In this document: positions 43,868 through 52,633 of the stretch, in pieces | Layout of the letters: every line of letters starts with the position of its first letter | Numbering within the stretch: the first letter of the stretch is position 1 | Source of the DNA: Lachnospiraceae bacterium | Lineage (GTDB): Bacteria > Bacillota > Clostridia > Lachnospirales > Lachnospiraceae | Assembly: GCA_022792335.1 (NCBI GenBank) | Contig: JAAWAV010000020.1 | Coordinates: forward strand, 1 to 64,000 | Length of the DNA: 64,000 bases | Reading direction: 5' to 3' | Program-made: the position numbers and the translations under genes | Notes under the pieces: model-generated | Seen by the model: only the letters and a program-made list of their open reading frames with translations | Databases searched by the model: none | Told to the model about the DNA's origin: nothing

Positions 43868-45946
43868 TTGGAATATTCGATCTTGGAGGAGCGGTATCAG
43901 CTCTCTATGGAAAGGATTCAGGAGTTATCGGAAGAATGCAGAGAAACCCTGACACTCCGGAAAGAAGCGGCGGCGTATTTTAAAGAGCAGGCCGCTTTTA
44001 TCCTTTTTCTGGACGAGGTCAGGAGAGGGCTTGCGAAGGAAAAAAAAGAGGGCCTTCCTTCCATGGAAGTCCTCAAACGGCGGAATGAAAAACTTTATGA
44101 AGCCATTGCCGGGCCGGCTTATGAAAAAAGCTTTGCCAATCCGGCCTATGCAGTGCAGGTGATGGGAGAAAAGATAGGACGGATGCTCTCCTTTCTGGCG
44201 GCAGAGCTTCGGGGCGGGATTGCCTATATTTACGAAGCCAGGATGGAAGAATGGGTTCCCTGTCTGGAGGTTTTTATTGAGACCTATAATCTTTTTGAGG
44301 CGGAGCAGACAGGAGAGCTTATGGAGGAGACTCTTCTTTCTGAGCTTAAAGAAGCCCTGTATTATTACGTAAGCGATTATTGCGATGTGACGGTGGCCAG
44401 GCGGATCAGAGAACAGGTGGATCCGTCCCTGGATTTTGCAGTGCGTATCGTGATGAACAGTGATCTGTCGGATTTGCGCTATCTGTATCAGTTTGGAGAA
44501 TATATTACGGAGTGTGAGGAAACAACAGCCAGGTTTCTGAACAGCCTTTCAGAGGAAACTGTCACACAGATGGCTTCTGCATTTACAGAAGGGTATCGCC
44601 GCGGATTTGAACTGGCCGGGATTGATCTGAAAAAGAAGAAAACAGCAGAACTTCGTTACTGTGTAGGATTCGAGCGAATTTTGAGGAAGGTGATAGAACA
44701 GTTTGCGGCCATGGGACTTTCCCCCGTGGTGTTCCGGGCGGCTGTGGGTGTGGCGAATAAGAGGCAACATCTGAAGATTGGATACTATGGGGCTTATGCC
44801 AACCGACAGTATGAGTACGATCACCGATTTGACAGCGCTCTGTTTCTGGATAAAGCCTTCAAGGAGCGAAAACTTTCTGTCATGCGGGTGACTTATGAGG
44901 AGTATAAGGATCTGGCGGCAGTTTATGCCGGACCGGCAGTTATGGAAACCTTCGGAGAAGAACCTTTTTCCTATGAGAACAAGCCGGAGGCTTACAGACT
45001 TAACGAAAAGCAGAAACGGCTGTCCGTGGAGCTTTCTTCCCAGTCGGCGGAACTGGTGAATCAGTACATCCGGGGAGAAGAGCGGAGCTTTGCCATTATC
45101 TCCTGGCCCACGCCTCAGATTGGAGCGGATTTTTCGGAGATTTTTAAAGAAATGATTCGAATCAACACACTGGATTATGAGGAATACAAAGCGATTCAGA
45201 GCGCGCTCATTGATGCGCTGGACGAGGGGGAATTTGTGGAAGTTACCGGGACAAGTGGGAATCGAACCAGCCTTCGGATAGCTCTTCATCCTCTCTCTGA
45301 CCGGGAGAGGGAGACAAATTTTGAAAACTGTCTGGCCGATGTGAATATACCTCTGGGAGAGGTCTTTACTTCCCCCAGACTTTCCGGGACGATGGGCGTC
45401 CTCCATGTGTCTCAGATTTATTTAAATGAGGTGGAGTATCAGGATCTGGAGCTCACCTTTCGGGACGGGATGACTGTTTCCGGGATCTGTCGGAATTATG
45501 AGTCGGAGGAAGAGAACAGGAAGCTTATCGAGGAAAACCTTCTGTGCAACCACAAATCTCTTCCCATGGGCGAGTTTGCCATCGGTACCAATACGGCTGC
45601 TTACGCCATGGCGAGAAAGTATGATATCCTGAGCAGACTGAAAATTCTGGTGATTGAAAAAATGGGTCCTCATTTTGCCATCGGGGATACCTGCTACAGT
45701 CACAGTGAGGAAGTGAAGGTGTATAATCCTGACGGGAAAGAAGTGACGGCCAGAGACAATGAATGTTCTATCCGGCGAAAAGAACATCCGGAGGAAGCCT
45801 ATTTTAACTGTCATACGGATATTACCATCCCTTATGATGAGTTGGGGGAGATCGCTGTGATTCAGCCAGACGGCGTCAGGACGACTCTGATAAAGAGCGG
45901 TCGCTTTGTCCTTCCCGGTACGGAAAAACTCAATGAAAACCTGTGA
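43868..45946 (+). CDS. M29-type metalloaminopeptidase with a long N-terminal extension
   Basis: 692 residues against about 410 for usual M29 aminopeptidases (AmpS, PepS, aminopeptidase T). The C-terminal part has the family metal site: GEVFTSP (Glu about 497), MGEFAIGTN (Glu about 567), GPHFAIGDTCYSH (His about 602) and HTDITIPYDE (His/Asp about 650). The core begins near RSFAIISWPTPQIGADFSEI. The first 280 or so residues are helical, charged and not recognised. TTG at 43868 behind GAGGAGTG is preferred to the GTG inside that site. Confidence 0.75.
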   Translation: MEYSILEERYQLSMERIQELSEECRETLTLRKEAAAYFKEQAAFILFLDEVRRGLAKEKKEGLPSMEVLKRRNEKLYEAIAGPAYEKSFANPAYAVQVMGEKIGRMLSFLAAELRGGIAYIYEARMEEWVPCLEVFIETYNLFEAEQTGELMEETLLSELKEALYYYVSDYCDVTVARRIREQVDPSLDFAVRIVMNSDLSDLRYLYQFGEYITECEETTARFLNSLSEETVTQMASAFTEGYRRGFELAGIDLKKKKTAELRYCVGFERILRKVIEQFAAMGLSPVVFRAAVGVANKRQHLKIGYYGAYANRQYEYDHRFDSALFLDKAFKERKLSVMRVTYEEYKDLAAVYAGPAVMETFGEEPFSYENKPEAYRLNEKQKRLSVELSSQSAELVNQYIRGEERSFAIISWPTPQIGADFSEIFKEMIRINTLDYEEYKAIQSALIDALDEGEFVEVTGTSGNRTSLRIALHPLSDRERETNFENCLADVNIPLGEVFTSPRLSGTMGVLHVSQIYLNEVEYQDLELTFRDGMTVSGICRNYESEEENRKLIEENLLCNHKSLPMGEFAIGTNTAAYAMARKYDILSRLKILVIEKMGPHFAIGDTCYSHSEEVKVYNPDGKEVTARDNECSIRRKEHPEEAYFNCHTDITIPYDELGEIAVIQPDGVRTTLIKSGRFVLPGTEKLNENL

Positions 45947-45982
45947 CAGTTTTATAGAAAGGCCGGTTTTTGTTTCCGCTAG

Positions 45983-46010
45983 CCGGCGGTCTGTCCACCG
46001 GATTTTCTTT
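45983..46010 (+). terminator. Possible terminator after the M29 gene
   Basis: CCGGCGG and CCACCGG form an imperfect stem with one mismatch around a short loop, followed by ATTTTCTTT. Weak but well placed. Confidence 0.4.
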
Positions 46011-46053
46011 CGGGAATTGTTTCAAAAATGCGGAAACTCACGGATTTTCGTCC

Positions 46054-46082
46054 TTGTACGCAGCGAACCTTTATGATACGAT
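46054..46082 (+). promoter_or_regulatory. Likely promoter of the pur operon
   Basis: TTGTAC and TACGAT are 17 bases apart, about 100 bases before purE. No guanine/adenine riboswitch core could be identified in the leader. Confidence 0.5.
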
Positions 46083-46083
46083 A

Positions 46084-46139
46084 GTACCATCGGCTGGCAA
46101 GAGAGTGTGTGTCCTTATCAACGGATGGTACCGCCGATG
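46084..46139 (+). other. Overlapping inverted repeats in the purE leader
   Basis: GTACCATC (46084-46091) pairs with GATGGTAC (46124-46131); CATCGGC (46089-46095) pairs with GCCGATG (46133-46139). The two stems share bases and cannot form together. This could be an operator pair or alternative RNA folds. Confidence 0.5.
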
Positions 46140-46185
46140 AAAACATAATTTTACGGTTTTGTGAGAGATGAGAGGAGAATGAAGA

Positions 46186-46698
46186 ATGGCAAAAGTGGGA
46201 ATTGTGATGGGAAGCGATTCCGATCTGGCAGTTATGAGCAAGGCGGCCGATGTGCTTTCGGAGCTTGGAGTGGACTATGAGATGACAATCATTTCTGCCC
46301 ATAGAGAACCAGATGTATTTTTTGAATATGCGAAATCTGCGGAGAGCAAGGGATTTAAAGTGATCATTGCGGGAGCGGGTATGGCGGCCCATCTTCCCGG
46401 TATGTGCGCGGCGATTTTCCCGCTTCCGGTCATCGGGGTGCCTATGCACACCACATCCTTGGGCGGAAGGGACTCTCTGTATTCCATTGTCCAGATGCCT
46501 TCTGGCATTCCGGTGGCCACAGTTGCCATAAACGGCGGGGCCAATGCGGGAATCCTGGCAGCGAAAATGCTGGCGGTATCGGATGAGGCGCTTTTTGAGA
46601 GACTGAAAACATATTCGGCAAACCTGAAAGATCAGGTGGTGGCAAAGGCTGAGAAGCTGGACAAGCTTGGTTATAAAGAATATCTGAATCAGAAGTAA
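46186..46698 (+). CDS. purE: N5-carboxyaminoimidazole ribonucleotide mutase
   Basis: 170 residues, class I PurE. VGIVMGSDSDLAVMSKAADV, SAHREPDVFFEYAKSAESKG, AGAGMAAHLPGMCAA and GVPMHTTSLGGRDSLYSIVQ MP are the family blocks. Converts N5-CAIR to CAIR in purine synthesis. RBS GAGAGGAG. First gene of purE-purM-purN-purD; a purK is not seen. Confidence 0.96.
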   Translation: MAKVGIVMGSDSDLAVMSKAADVLSELGVDYEMTIISAHREPDVFFEYAKSAESKGFKVIIAGAGMAAHLPGMCAAIFPLPVIGVPMHTTSLGGRDSLYSIVQMPSGIPVATVAINGGANAGILAAKMLAVSDEALFERLKTYSANLKDQVVAKAEKLDKLGYKEYLNQK

Positions 46699-46779
46699 AT
46701 ATCCCACGGTGCACGGCCGGAGCATGTCCCTTTGGCTGCATGTCTGCGTGTGGAGAAGGATCTACGTGAGGAGGAAAAC

Positions 46780-47805
46780 ATGGATTACAAGAAAGCAGGG
46801 GTTGATATTGAGGCCGGTTATAGGGCCGTGGAGCTGATGAAAAAGCATGTGCAGGGAACCATGCGCCCGGAGGTCCTGGGAGGGCTTGGCGGCTTTTCCG
46901 GCGCTTTTTCCATGGATGCTTTTAAGACGATGGAGCATCCTACGCTGGTGTCCGGCACGGACGGTGTCGGTACAAAGCTAAAGCTGGCGTTTGCCCTGGA
47001 TAGGCATGATACCATCGGAATCGACTGTGTTGCGATGTGTGTGAATGATATCGCCTGCGCAGGCGGCGAACCCTTATTCTTCCTGGATTACATTGCCTGT
47101 GGCAAGAATGAACCGGAGAAAATAGCTACCATTGTGAGCGGCGTAGCAGAGGGCTGCCGCCAGGCAGGAGCCGCTTTAATCGGCGGAGAGACAGCGGAGA
47201 TGCCGGGCTTTTATCCAGTGGAGGAATACGACCTGGCCGGATTTGCAGTTGGAATTGTGGACAGAAAGGATTTGATTGACGGAAAGGAGCTCAAGGCCGG
47301 GGACGTGTTGATCGGTATGGCCTCTTCCGGAATCCATTCCAACGGATATTCTCTGGTACGGAAGGTCTTTTCTATGTCAGAGAGCAGTTTAAACACTTAC
47401 TGTGAGTCTCTGGGAGCGACGCTGGGCGAGACGCTTCTGACGCCCACAAAGATTTATGTGAGGGCGCTGAAGGCTGTTCGGAGCGCGGGAGTTCAGATCA
47501 AAGCCTGCAGTCACATTACCGGCGGCGGATTTTACGAGAATGTTCCCCGGATGCTGACGGAAGGGACCCGCGCAGTCATCGAGAAGGCCAGTTATCCGGT
47601 GCCTCCTATCTTTGGGCTTCTGGCAAAGGACGGAGAGATCGAGGAGCAGATGATGTATAATACCTTCAACATGGGGATCGGCATGGTGCTGGCTGTGGAA
47701 GCAGCCCAGGTAGACGCGGCCATGGAGGCTATCCGGACGGCTGGTGAAAAGCCTTATGTGATTGGGAAAATTGAGGCCGGCGGAAAGGGAGTCACTTTAT
47801 GTTAA
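46780..47805 (+). CDS. purM: Phosphoribosylformylglycinamidine cyclo-ligase
   Basis: 341 residues from the ATG behind GAGGAGGAAAAC (the open frame upstream lacks PurM similarity). [48 protein letters not shown] and [11 protein letters not shown] are ATP-binding blocks; [16 protein letters not shown] lies near the C terminus. Makes AIR from FGAM. Overlaps purN by 7 bases. Confidence 0.97.
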   Translation: MDYKKAGVDIEAGYRAVELMKKHVQGTMRPEVLGGLGGFSGAFSMDAFKTMEHPTLVSGTDGVGTKLKLAFALDRHDTIGIDCVAMCVNDIACAGGEPLFFLDYIACGKNEPEKIATIVSGVAEGCRQAGAALIGGETAEMPGFYPVEEYDLAGFAVGIVDRKDLIDGKELKAGDVLIGMASSGIHSNGYSLVRKVFSMSESSLNTYCESLGATLGETLLTPTKIYVRALKAVRSAGVQIKACSHITGGGFYENVPRMLTEGTRAVIEKASYPVPPIFGLLAKDGEIEEQMMYNTFNMGIGMVLAVEAAQVDAAMEAIRTAGEKPYVIGKIEAGGKGVTLC

Positions 47806-48425
47806 GGGTCGGCGTATGTGTATCCGGCGGAGGAACCAACCTTCAGGCCATCATTGACAAAGTGGAGAGCGGCGCCATTACGGGAGTAGAGCTTGCGGCG
47901 GTGGTGAGCAACAATGCCGGAGCCTATGCGCTCACAAGGGCGAAGAATCACGGGATTCCGGTCGCCTGTATCTCTCCGAAAGATTACGGAACGAGAGAGG
48001 CATTTCATAGAGCGTTGATTGAGACCTTAGACCGTTTTCACCTGGATCTCATTGTACTGGCGGGATTTTTGGTGGTCATTCCGGAAGAGTTGGTAAGAAA
48101 ATACAGGAACAGGATGATCAACATCCACCCCTCCCTGATTCCCTCCTTCTGTGGAACAGGGAATTACGGGCTGGCAGTCCATGAACATGCTTTAAAGCGG
48201 GGCGTAAAGGTGACAGGAGCCACCGTCCATTTTGTGGACGAGGGAACGGATACTGGTCCCATTATTTTACAGAAGGCAGTGTCGGTGCGAGAGGACGATA
48301 CACCGGAGAGCCTGCAGCTTCGGGTGATGGAAGAGGCAGAATGGGAGATCCTTCCGGCGGCGATTGATCTGATTGCAAATGGAAACATACGGGTAGAAAA
48401 CGGACGGGTGGTCCGGACGACCTAG
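47799..48425 (+). CDS. purN: Phosphoribosylglycinamide formyltransferase (folate-dependent)
   Basis: 208 residues. [65 protein letters not shown] (catalytic Asn-His) and [19 protein letters not shown] (catalytic Asp) are all present. Transfers formyl from 10-formyl-THF to GAR. Translationally coupled to purM. Confidence 0.97.
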   Translation: MLRVGVCVSGGGTNLQAIIDKVESGAITGVELAAVVSNNAGAYALTRAKNHGIPVACISPKDYGTREAFHRALIETLDRFHLDLIVLAGFLVVIPEELVRKYRNRMINIHPSLIPSFCGTGNYGLAVHEHALKRGVKVTGATVHFVDEGTDTGPIILQKAVSVREDDTPESLQLRVMEEAEWEILPAAIDLIANGNIRVENGRVVRTT

Positions 48426-48502
48426 TGTAAATCTGAAGCTTGGACAGAAATGAATTTTATCAGGGCAGAACGGTCAAGATCAGAAGAGACAGAGGAGGTA
48501 GC

Positions 48503-49780
48503 ATGAACGTACTGATTGTAGGGAGCGGCGGCAGGGAACATGCGCTTGCCTGGAAGATTGCAAAGAGTAGCCGCGTAGAGAAGATTTACTGTGCGCCTGG
48601 GAATGCCGGGATTGCAGAATACGCCCAGTGCGTACCCATTGGCGTGCTGGATTTTCCCGCGCTTGTGACTTTTGCAAAGGAGAAGTCCATTGACCTGACA
48701 GTGATTGGCATGGATGATCCGCTGGTAGCCGGAGTGGTAGACGCTTTTGAGGCAGAGGGACTTCGGGTGTTCGGCCCCAGAAAGGCGGCTGCCATTTTGG
48801 AAGGCTCCAAGGCATTTTCCAAGGATTTGATGAAGAAATATGGGATCCCCACGGCTGCTTATGAGAATTTTTCCGATGCGGACGCGGCCCTTTCCTATCT
48901 GGAAACGGCGAAGTTTCCCATTGTGCTGAAGGCGGACGGCCTGGCGCTGGGGAAGGGAGTTCTGATCTGCAATACTCTGGAGGAGGCGAAGGCCGGAGTA
49001 AGGGAGATTATGCTGGACAAAAAGTTTGGCACTGCAGGAAATCAGATGGTGATTGAAGAATTTTTAACAGGACGGGAAGTGTCGGTGCTTTCTTTTGTGG
49101 ACGGGAATACTGTGCGGATTATGACTTCTGCCCAGGACCACAAACGGGCCGGAGACGGCGACACAGGACTCAATACCGGCGGGATGGGAACCTTTTCCCC
49201 CAGCCCTTTCTATACGGAAGAGGTGGACGAGTTTTGCCAGAAATATATTTACCAGGCGACGGTGGACGCCATGCGGGAAGAGGGTCGGATGTTTAAGGGA
49301 ATCATTTTCTTCGGCCTGATGTTGACTAAGGACGGCCCCAGAGTTCTGGAGTACAATGCCAGATTTGGCGATCCGGAAGCCCAGGTGGTGATTCCACGAA
49401 TGAAGAATGATATTGTGGATGTGATGGAAGCCTGTATAGACGGAAGGCTTTCAGACCTTACGCTGGAGTTTGAGGACAACGCGGCAGTCTGCGTAGTGCT
49501 GGCCTCCGACGGTTATCCCGTATCCTATGAAAAGGGATTTGTCATCGAGGGGTTAGACAGAGTGAAGGCGAAGGAGAACGAAGGCTACTACGTATTCCAT
49601 GCAGGGACAACGCAGACAGAAAAGGGAATCGTCACAAACGGAGGTCGGGTACTGGGCGTGACAGCCAAAGGAGAGAATCTGAAAGCGGCCCGCGCCAATG
49701 CCTACAGAGCCACAGAGTGGGTGAACTTCCAGAACAAATATATGCGCCATGATATTGGAAAAGCCATTGATGAGGCATAA
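48503..49780 (+). CDS. purD: Phosphoribosylamine-glycine ligase
   Basis: 425 residues from the ATG behind GAGGAGG. MNVLIVGSGGREHALAWKIA at the N terminus, ATP-grasp domain with LKADGLALGKGV and SAQDHKRAGDGDTGLNTGGM, and RFGDPEAQVVIPRM near the metal site. Joins phosphoribosylamine and glycine to GAR, the substrate of PurN. Last gene of the pur operon. Confidence 0.97.
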   Translation: MNVLIVGSGGREHALAWKIAKSSRVEKIYCAPGNAGIAEYAQCVPIGVLDFPALVTFAKEKSIDLTVIGMDDPLVAGVVDAFEAEGLRVFGPRKAAAILEGSKAFSKDLMKKYGIPTAAYENFSDADAALSYLETAKFPIVLKADGLALGKGVLICNTLEEAKAGVREIMLDKKFGTAGNQMVIEEFLTGREVSVLSFVDGNTVRIMTSAQDHKRAGDGDTGLNTGGMGTFSPSPFYTEEVDEFCQKYIYQATVDAMREEGRMFKGIIFFGLMLTKDGPRVLEYNARFGDPEAQVVIPRMKNDIVDVMEACIDGRLSDLTLEFEDNAAVCVVLASDGYPVSYEKGFVIEGLDRVKAKENEGYYVFHAGTTQTEKGIVTNGGRVLGVTAKGENLKAARANAYRATEWVNFQNKYMRHDIGKAIDEA

Positions 49781-49838
49781 CGTGAAAAAGCTGGCAGATC
49801 AGTAGACAAATACGATAGGAGAAACCTGTCATTGCAGG

Positions 49839-49876
49839 GCGGAGACGGTGTTGCAGGAGGTCTCCGCTCTCTTTTT
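49839..49876 (+). terminator. Terminator of the pur operon
   Basis: A perfect 8-base stem, GCGGAGAC / GTCTCCGC, with a 13-base loop is followed by TCTCTTTTTG. It separates purD from the convergent anti-sigma gene. Confidence 0.82.
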
Positions 49877-49893
49877 GTATTTTTTTAACATTT

Positions 49894-50865
49894 CTATTTT
49901 CTTTTACGGACGATTCCAATTCCTACGCATATCAGACCGGCGAAAATGCTTCCGATCAGAATCAGCCATTTGATATTTTCGTCGCTGGTGACGAGATTCC
50001 ATGTGTTTAAATGGAAGCCGGGTAAGGAGCGTCTTTCTCCGAGAATCCGGGCAATGACCGGATCGACTATAAAAATGTACCCCCCAGTCATCACACTGGC
50101 AATCCCGGCGCGGATCCATCGATTCGTAGTCAGATATCTGCATATGAGAAAGAGACCCCAGAGGAATCCGGCGTTAAACAGAACGATCGGCGGCATAAGT
50201 TTCCAGTAGAGAGCACTGTCGCAGTAAAAGCCGATACAAAGCAACATAACGACAAACAAAACGCTGTCCACACTGAAAAAAAACAGCCCCCTGTTTCTCT
50301 TCCAGAAAGCTGGTAAGGGAAGAGTATAGGCCAGATAAGGAGTAAACAGGACGGATAGGCCAAACAGCACGGCAGTTCCCGCGAGCAAAAACCAGTCGCC
50401 CCCAGTATAGACTGCGCAGGTGAATAGTAAAAGCAGCAGACTTCCGGTGAAACTAAAAATGGTATAAAGCCCCCTCTGTCTGTCGGCGATGAGAGGGACG
50501 ACAAGCAGCGAAGCAAGGACCATCATGGAAGTCAGGACAATAAAAAACCAGTCCAGAGCGTGGCCGACTGCCAAGTTTACGATGAGACAGACGAGAATCG
50601 GAATGCACAAAATACCAGCGATACCGGCTCCCGCAATCAGCGTTTTTCGTTTTTGTCGTCTGGCCTGATGAGCGATCACTCCTTCTTTTTCCAGATGCAG
50701 AGCTGTTTCATATTGATTTGATTTCATCGACTGCAAAAGTTCGGTACATGCGCTGCATTCTGCCAAATGGTTTTCGATCATCTCTACACTGGGAGCGCTG
50801 CAGGCGTTATCAATATAGAGCGGTAACAGATCCCGTATGATTTCACAAGGTTGATTCATGGTCAT
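49894..50865 (-). CDS. Zinc-finger anti-sigma factor with multiple membrane segments
   Basis: 323 residues. The cytoplasmic N terminus carries a zf-HC2 (ZAS) motif: CEIIRDLLPLYIDNACS and then ENHLAECSACTELLQSM (His-x3-Cys-x2-Cys). About eight hydrophobic segments follow (from residue 75), so it is a polytopic membrane protein, unlike the usual single-pass anti-sigma. Its start overlaps the sigma gene by 23 bases behind AAAGGATGGAAG. It should hold the ECF sigma inactive until an envelope signal; the signal is unknown. Confidence 0.82.
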   Translation of the reverse strand: MTMNQPCEIIRDLLPLYIDNACSAPSVEMIENHLAECSACTELLQSMKSNQYETALHLEKEGVIAHQARRQKRKTLIAGAGIAGILCIPILVCLIVNLAVGHALDWFFIVLTSMMVLASLLVVPLIADRQRGLYTIFSFTGSLLLLLFTCAVYTGGDWFLLAGTAVLFGLSVLFTPYLAYTLPLPAFWKRNRGLFFFSVDSVLFVVMLLCIGFYCDSALYWKLMPPIVLFNAGFLWGLFLICRYLTTNRWIRAGIASVMTGGYIFIVDPVIARILGERRSLPGFHLNTWNLVTSDENIKWLILIGSIFAGLICVGIGIVRKRK

Positions 50866-51340
50866 CTTCCATCCTTTCTTTGATTTTTAGGCGAGCCCGA
50901 TAATAAGTCACTCTTGCCCAACTTTCCGTTTTTTCAAAAATAGATGCGATTTTAGAAAAAGGCAGTTCGCCAAAGACTCTCAGAGAAAAAACTTCTTTAT
51001 AAGGCTCTTCCAAATGGTGCAGGATCACATGGATTCGATAGGCAGTATCTGCATCTGCCATGGCCTTTTCCATTTTTTCTTCCCCAAGGAGATTATCGTC
51101 TGACGGGAGATCGGCGGCGAGGTGCTTCTGTCGTCTCATTTCATCGTAGAATGCATGCTTGGCGATGGAACACAGCCAGGTTAATTCGCCAGACTGTCTA
51201 CGAAATTTTGTCTGCGCCGATAAGGCCTTGAAAAATACATGCTGTGTAATTTCCTCGGCCAGATCCCGGTTTTTTGCAAGTGTCATAACATAGGAATACA
51301 CCTGCATGTAATAAGTATGGTATAAGTTCTCATAATCCAT
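50843..51340 (-). CDS. ECF-type RNA polymerase sigma factor
   Basis: 165 residues with region 2 (YMQVYSYVMTLAKNRDLAEE, ITQHVFFKAL, FRRQSGELTWLCSIAKHAFY) and region 4 (LEEPYKEVFSLRVFGELPFS, KIASIFEKTESWARVTYYRA). ATG at 51340 is used; an in-frame GTG five codons upstream overlaps the GGGAGGTGA ribosome site. It is preceded by an ECF-type promoter and a sigma-A promoter, so it likely directs its own transcription, with the anti-sigma gene coupled downstream. Confidence 0.9.
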   Translation of the reverse strand: MDYENLYHTYYMQVYSYVMTLAKNRDLAEEITQHVFFKALSAQTKFRRQSGELTWLCSIAKHAFYDEMRRQKHLAADLPSDDNLLGEEKMEKAMADADTAYRIHVILHHLEEPYKEVFSLRVFGELPFSKIASIFEKTESWARVTYYRARLKIKERMEDDHESTL

Positions 51341-51373
51341 GATGCTTGCCCTCACCTCCCTGTTTTCAAAGAT

Positions 51374-51401
51374 TAGACGGATGTTTTTGCATTTTGTTAC
51401 A
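51374..51401 (-). promoter_or_regulatory. ECF-type autoregulatory promoter of the sigma/anti-sigma operon
   Basis: On the minus strand TGTAAC (51401-51396) is followed after exactly 16 bases by CGTCTA (51379-51374). This fits the TGtAAC-N16-CGTC pattern of ECF promoters in Firmicutes and predicts a leader of about 27 bases before the ATG. Confidence 0.78.
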
Positions 51402-51440
51402 CCGATTTGTAAATTATTTCTTTATTTCTGTACGTTCGAT

Positions 51441-51469
51441 ATTATAGCGCAATTCTGGAATTATCACAA
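51441..51469 (-). promoter_or_regulatory. Upstream sigma-A promoter of the sigma/anti-sigma operon
   Basis: TTGTGA (51469-51464) and TATAAT (51446-51441) on the minus strand are 17 bases apart. It would provide a basal level of the sigma factor and anti-sigma, with the ECF promoter giving induction. Confidence 0.65.
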
Positions 51470-51531
51470 GAAAAAGTAAAGTTTGGATAAATTGTCCAAA
51501 TATCCCATGGGAAGATTGTCAAATTGGGAAA

Positions 51532-51560
51532 TTGAACAATCTTTCTTAAAGTTATATAAT
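51532..51560 (+). promoter_or_regulatory. Sigma-A promoter of the ATC-hydrolase/cysteine desulfidase operon
   Basis: TTGAAC and TATAAT are exactly 17 bases apart. An inverted repeat GATTGT/ACAATC (51514-51541) spans the -35, and ATTGTC recurs nearby at 51491, so a regulator may bind here. The transcript leader to the first ATG is about 70 bases. Confidence 0.7.
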
Positions 51561-51636
51561 AAACTCAACAAACAAAATGCGCCATAAGCCGCATGTAGCA
51601 ATGGTACAGGAAATCAACAGGAGAAAGGGAAAACGT

Positions 51637-52146
51637 ATGGAAGAGAAAAAAACGATGAAGATGAAAAACACGCCTTTGGTGAACGACACGCTCTCAAAGG
51701 AAGTCCGCTTTGAAAATGAAAAGCGAGGGATGATTTATTTTCAGATGGTCAAACATGCAGTGGCGGCCGGCCTTGACAAAGAAAAATTTGCAAGAGCGGC
51801 TGTCAATCGGATCGGACGCGACAACAGCCGGGATTTCGGAAAATATGATAGCCTTCCGGAGTTTGTTTACAGTTTTATGAACGAGGGTCTGATCAGTCAG
51901 TTCCGCCCAGAATTAAAAGAGATGGACGATGATAGGGCCAGAGTGGACTTTCACTACTGCCCGATGCTCGGCGGCCTTTCGAATATGACAGAGGACGCGG
52001 ATGAACTGGAATTGCTTTGCGACTGTGCCATGGAAACGGATCGCGGTCTGACCAGTTCACTGGGGCTTGGATTTGAGCTTGGCCATACCATTGCGACAGG
52101 ATATGATACCTGCGAACTTTGCTTTAAATGGAAGGAGAAAAGATGA
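51637..52146 (+). CDS. L-2-amino-thiazoline-4-carboxylate hydrolase family protein, first copy
   Basis: 169 residues from the ATG behind GAGAAAGGG. The C-terminal half has the family pattern: HYCPMLGGLSNMT, then LELLCDCAMETDRGL, then GYDTCELCFKWK. The Cys pairs (CP, LCDC, CxxC) are the obvious candidates for a catalytic or metal site. Family members were named for hydrolysis of ATC toward cysteine in Pseudomonas; many clostridial relatives are untested. ATGA overlap with the second copy and cyuA next supports a cysteine-related role. Confidence 0.7.
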   Translation: MEEKKTMKMKNTPLVNDTLSKEVRFENEKRGMIYFQMVKHAVAAGLDKEKFARAAVNRIGRDNSRDFGKYDSLPEFVYSFMNEGLISQFRPELKEMDDDRARVDFHYCPMLGGLSNMTEDADELELLCDCAMETDRGLTSSLGLGFELGHTIATGYDTCELCFKWKEKR

Positions 52147-52628
52147 TGAAGAATGTTCCTACAAAATATGTAAACAATAAGAGTACGGATACTTTGCGTG
52201 CAGCAGTGGAAAACCAGGCCAAATGGATCTATTATCTGACTGTCGAGGGGATGGAAAACGGACTGTCCTGCGAATTTGCCAAGGATGCGATGAAGGAACT
52301 GGGAGAATATTATGCAGACACAGAGTACAAAGACTGCGACACCGCCGGAAAGCTCTCGAAAAAGCTTATGCGCCGTTCCATGGAGTTTGGTCATGAGGCA
52401 GAGATCGAAGATTTGGGAGAAGAAGGGTTTGATCTGAAAATCGGTTACTGTCCGATGGTGAATCTGTGGTCGAAACTCACCGACGATGAAGAGCGGATAG
52501 GGACTCTCTGCGACGTCGCCTGTTCGATGTATGATAAAATTGCTGAGAAAAAGGGACTGCGCTTTGAAAAAACAGCAGCCATTACACAGGGATGTGAAGC
52601 CTGCAGGCTCAGCTTCAGAAAGGAGTAG
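52143..52628 (+). CDS. L-2-amino-thiazoline-4-carboxylate hydrolase family protein, second copy
   Basis: 161 residues, a diverged paralogue of the previous gene: GYCPMVNLWSKLTDDEERIG, TLCDVACSMYDKIAE, then QGCEACRLSF. The CPM, LCD and CxxC elements are retained, the rest is largely different, so the two may form a hetero-oligomer or act in sequence. The start overlaps the previous stop. It is separated from cyuA by 5 bases. Confidence 0.7.
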   Translation: MMKNVPTKYVNNKSTDTLRAAVENQAKWIYYLTVEGMENGLSCEFAKDAMKELGEYYADTEYKDCDTAGKLSKKLMRRSMEFGHEAEIEDLGEEGFDLKIGYCPMVNLWSKLTDDEERIGTLCDVACSMYDKIAEKKGLRFEKTAAITQGCEACRLSFRKE

Positions 52629-52633
52629 GAACG

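Noticed and set aside
45947-46185. Purine riboswitch upstream of purE
   Set aside because: I could not find the conserved junction and loop sequences; only the overlapping inverted repeats are present.
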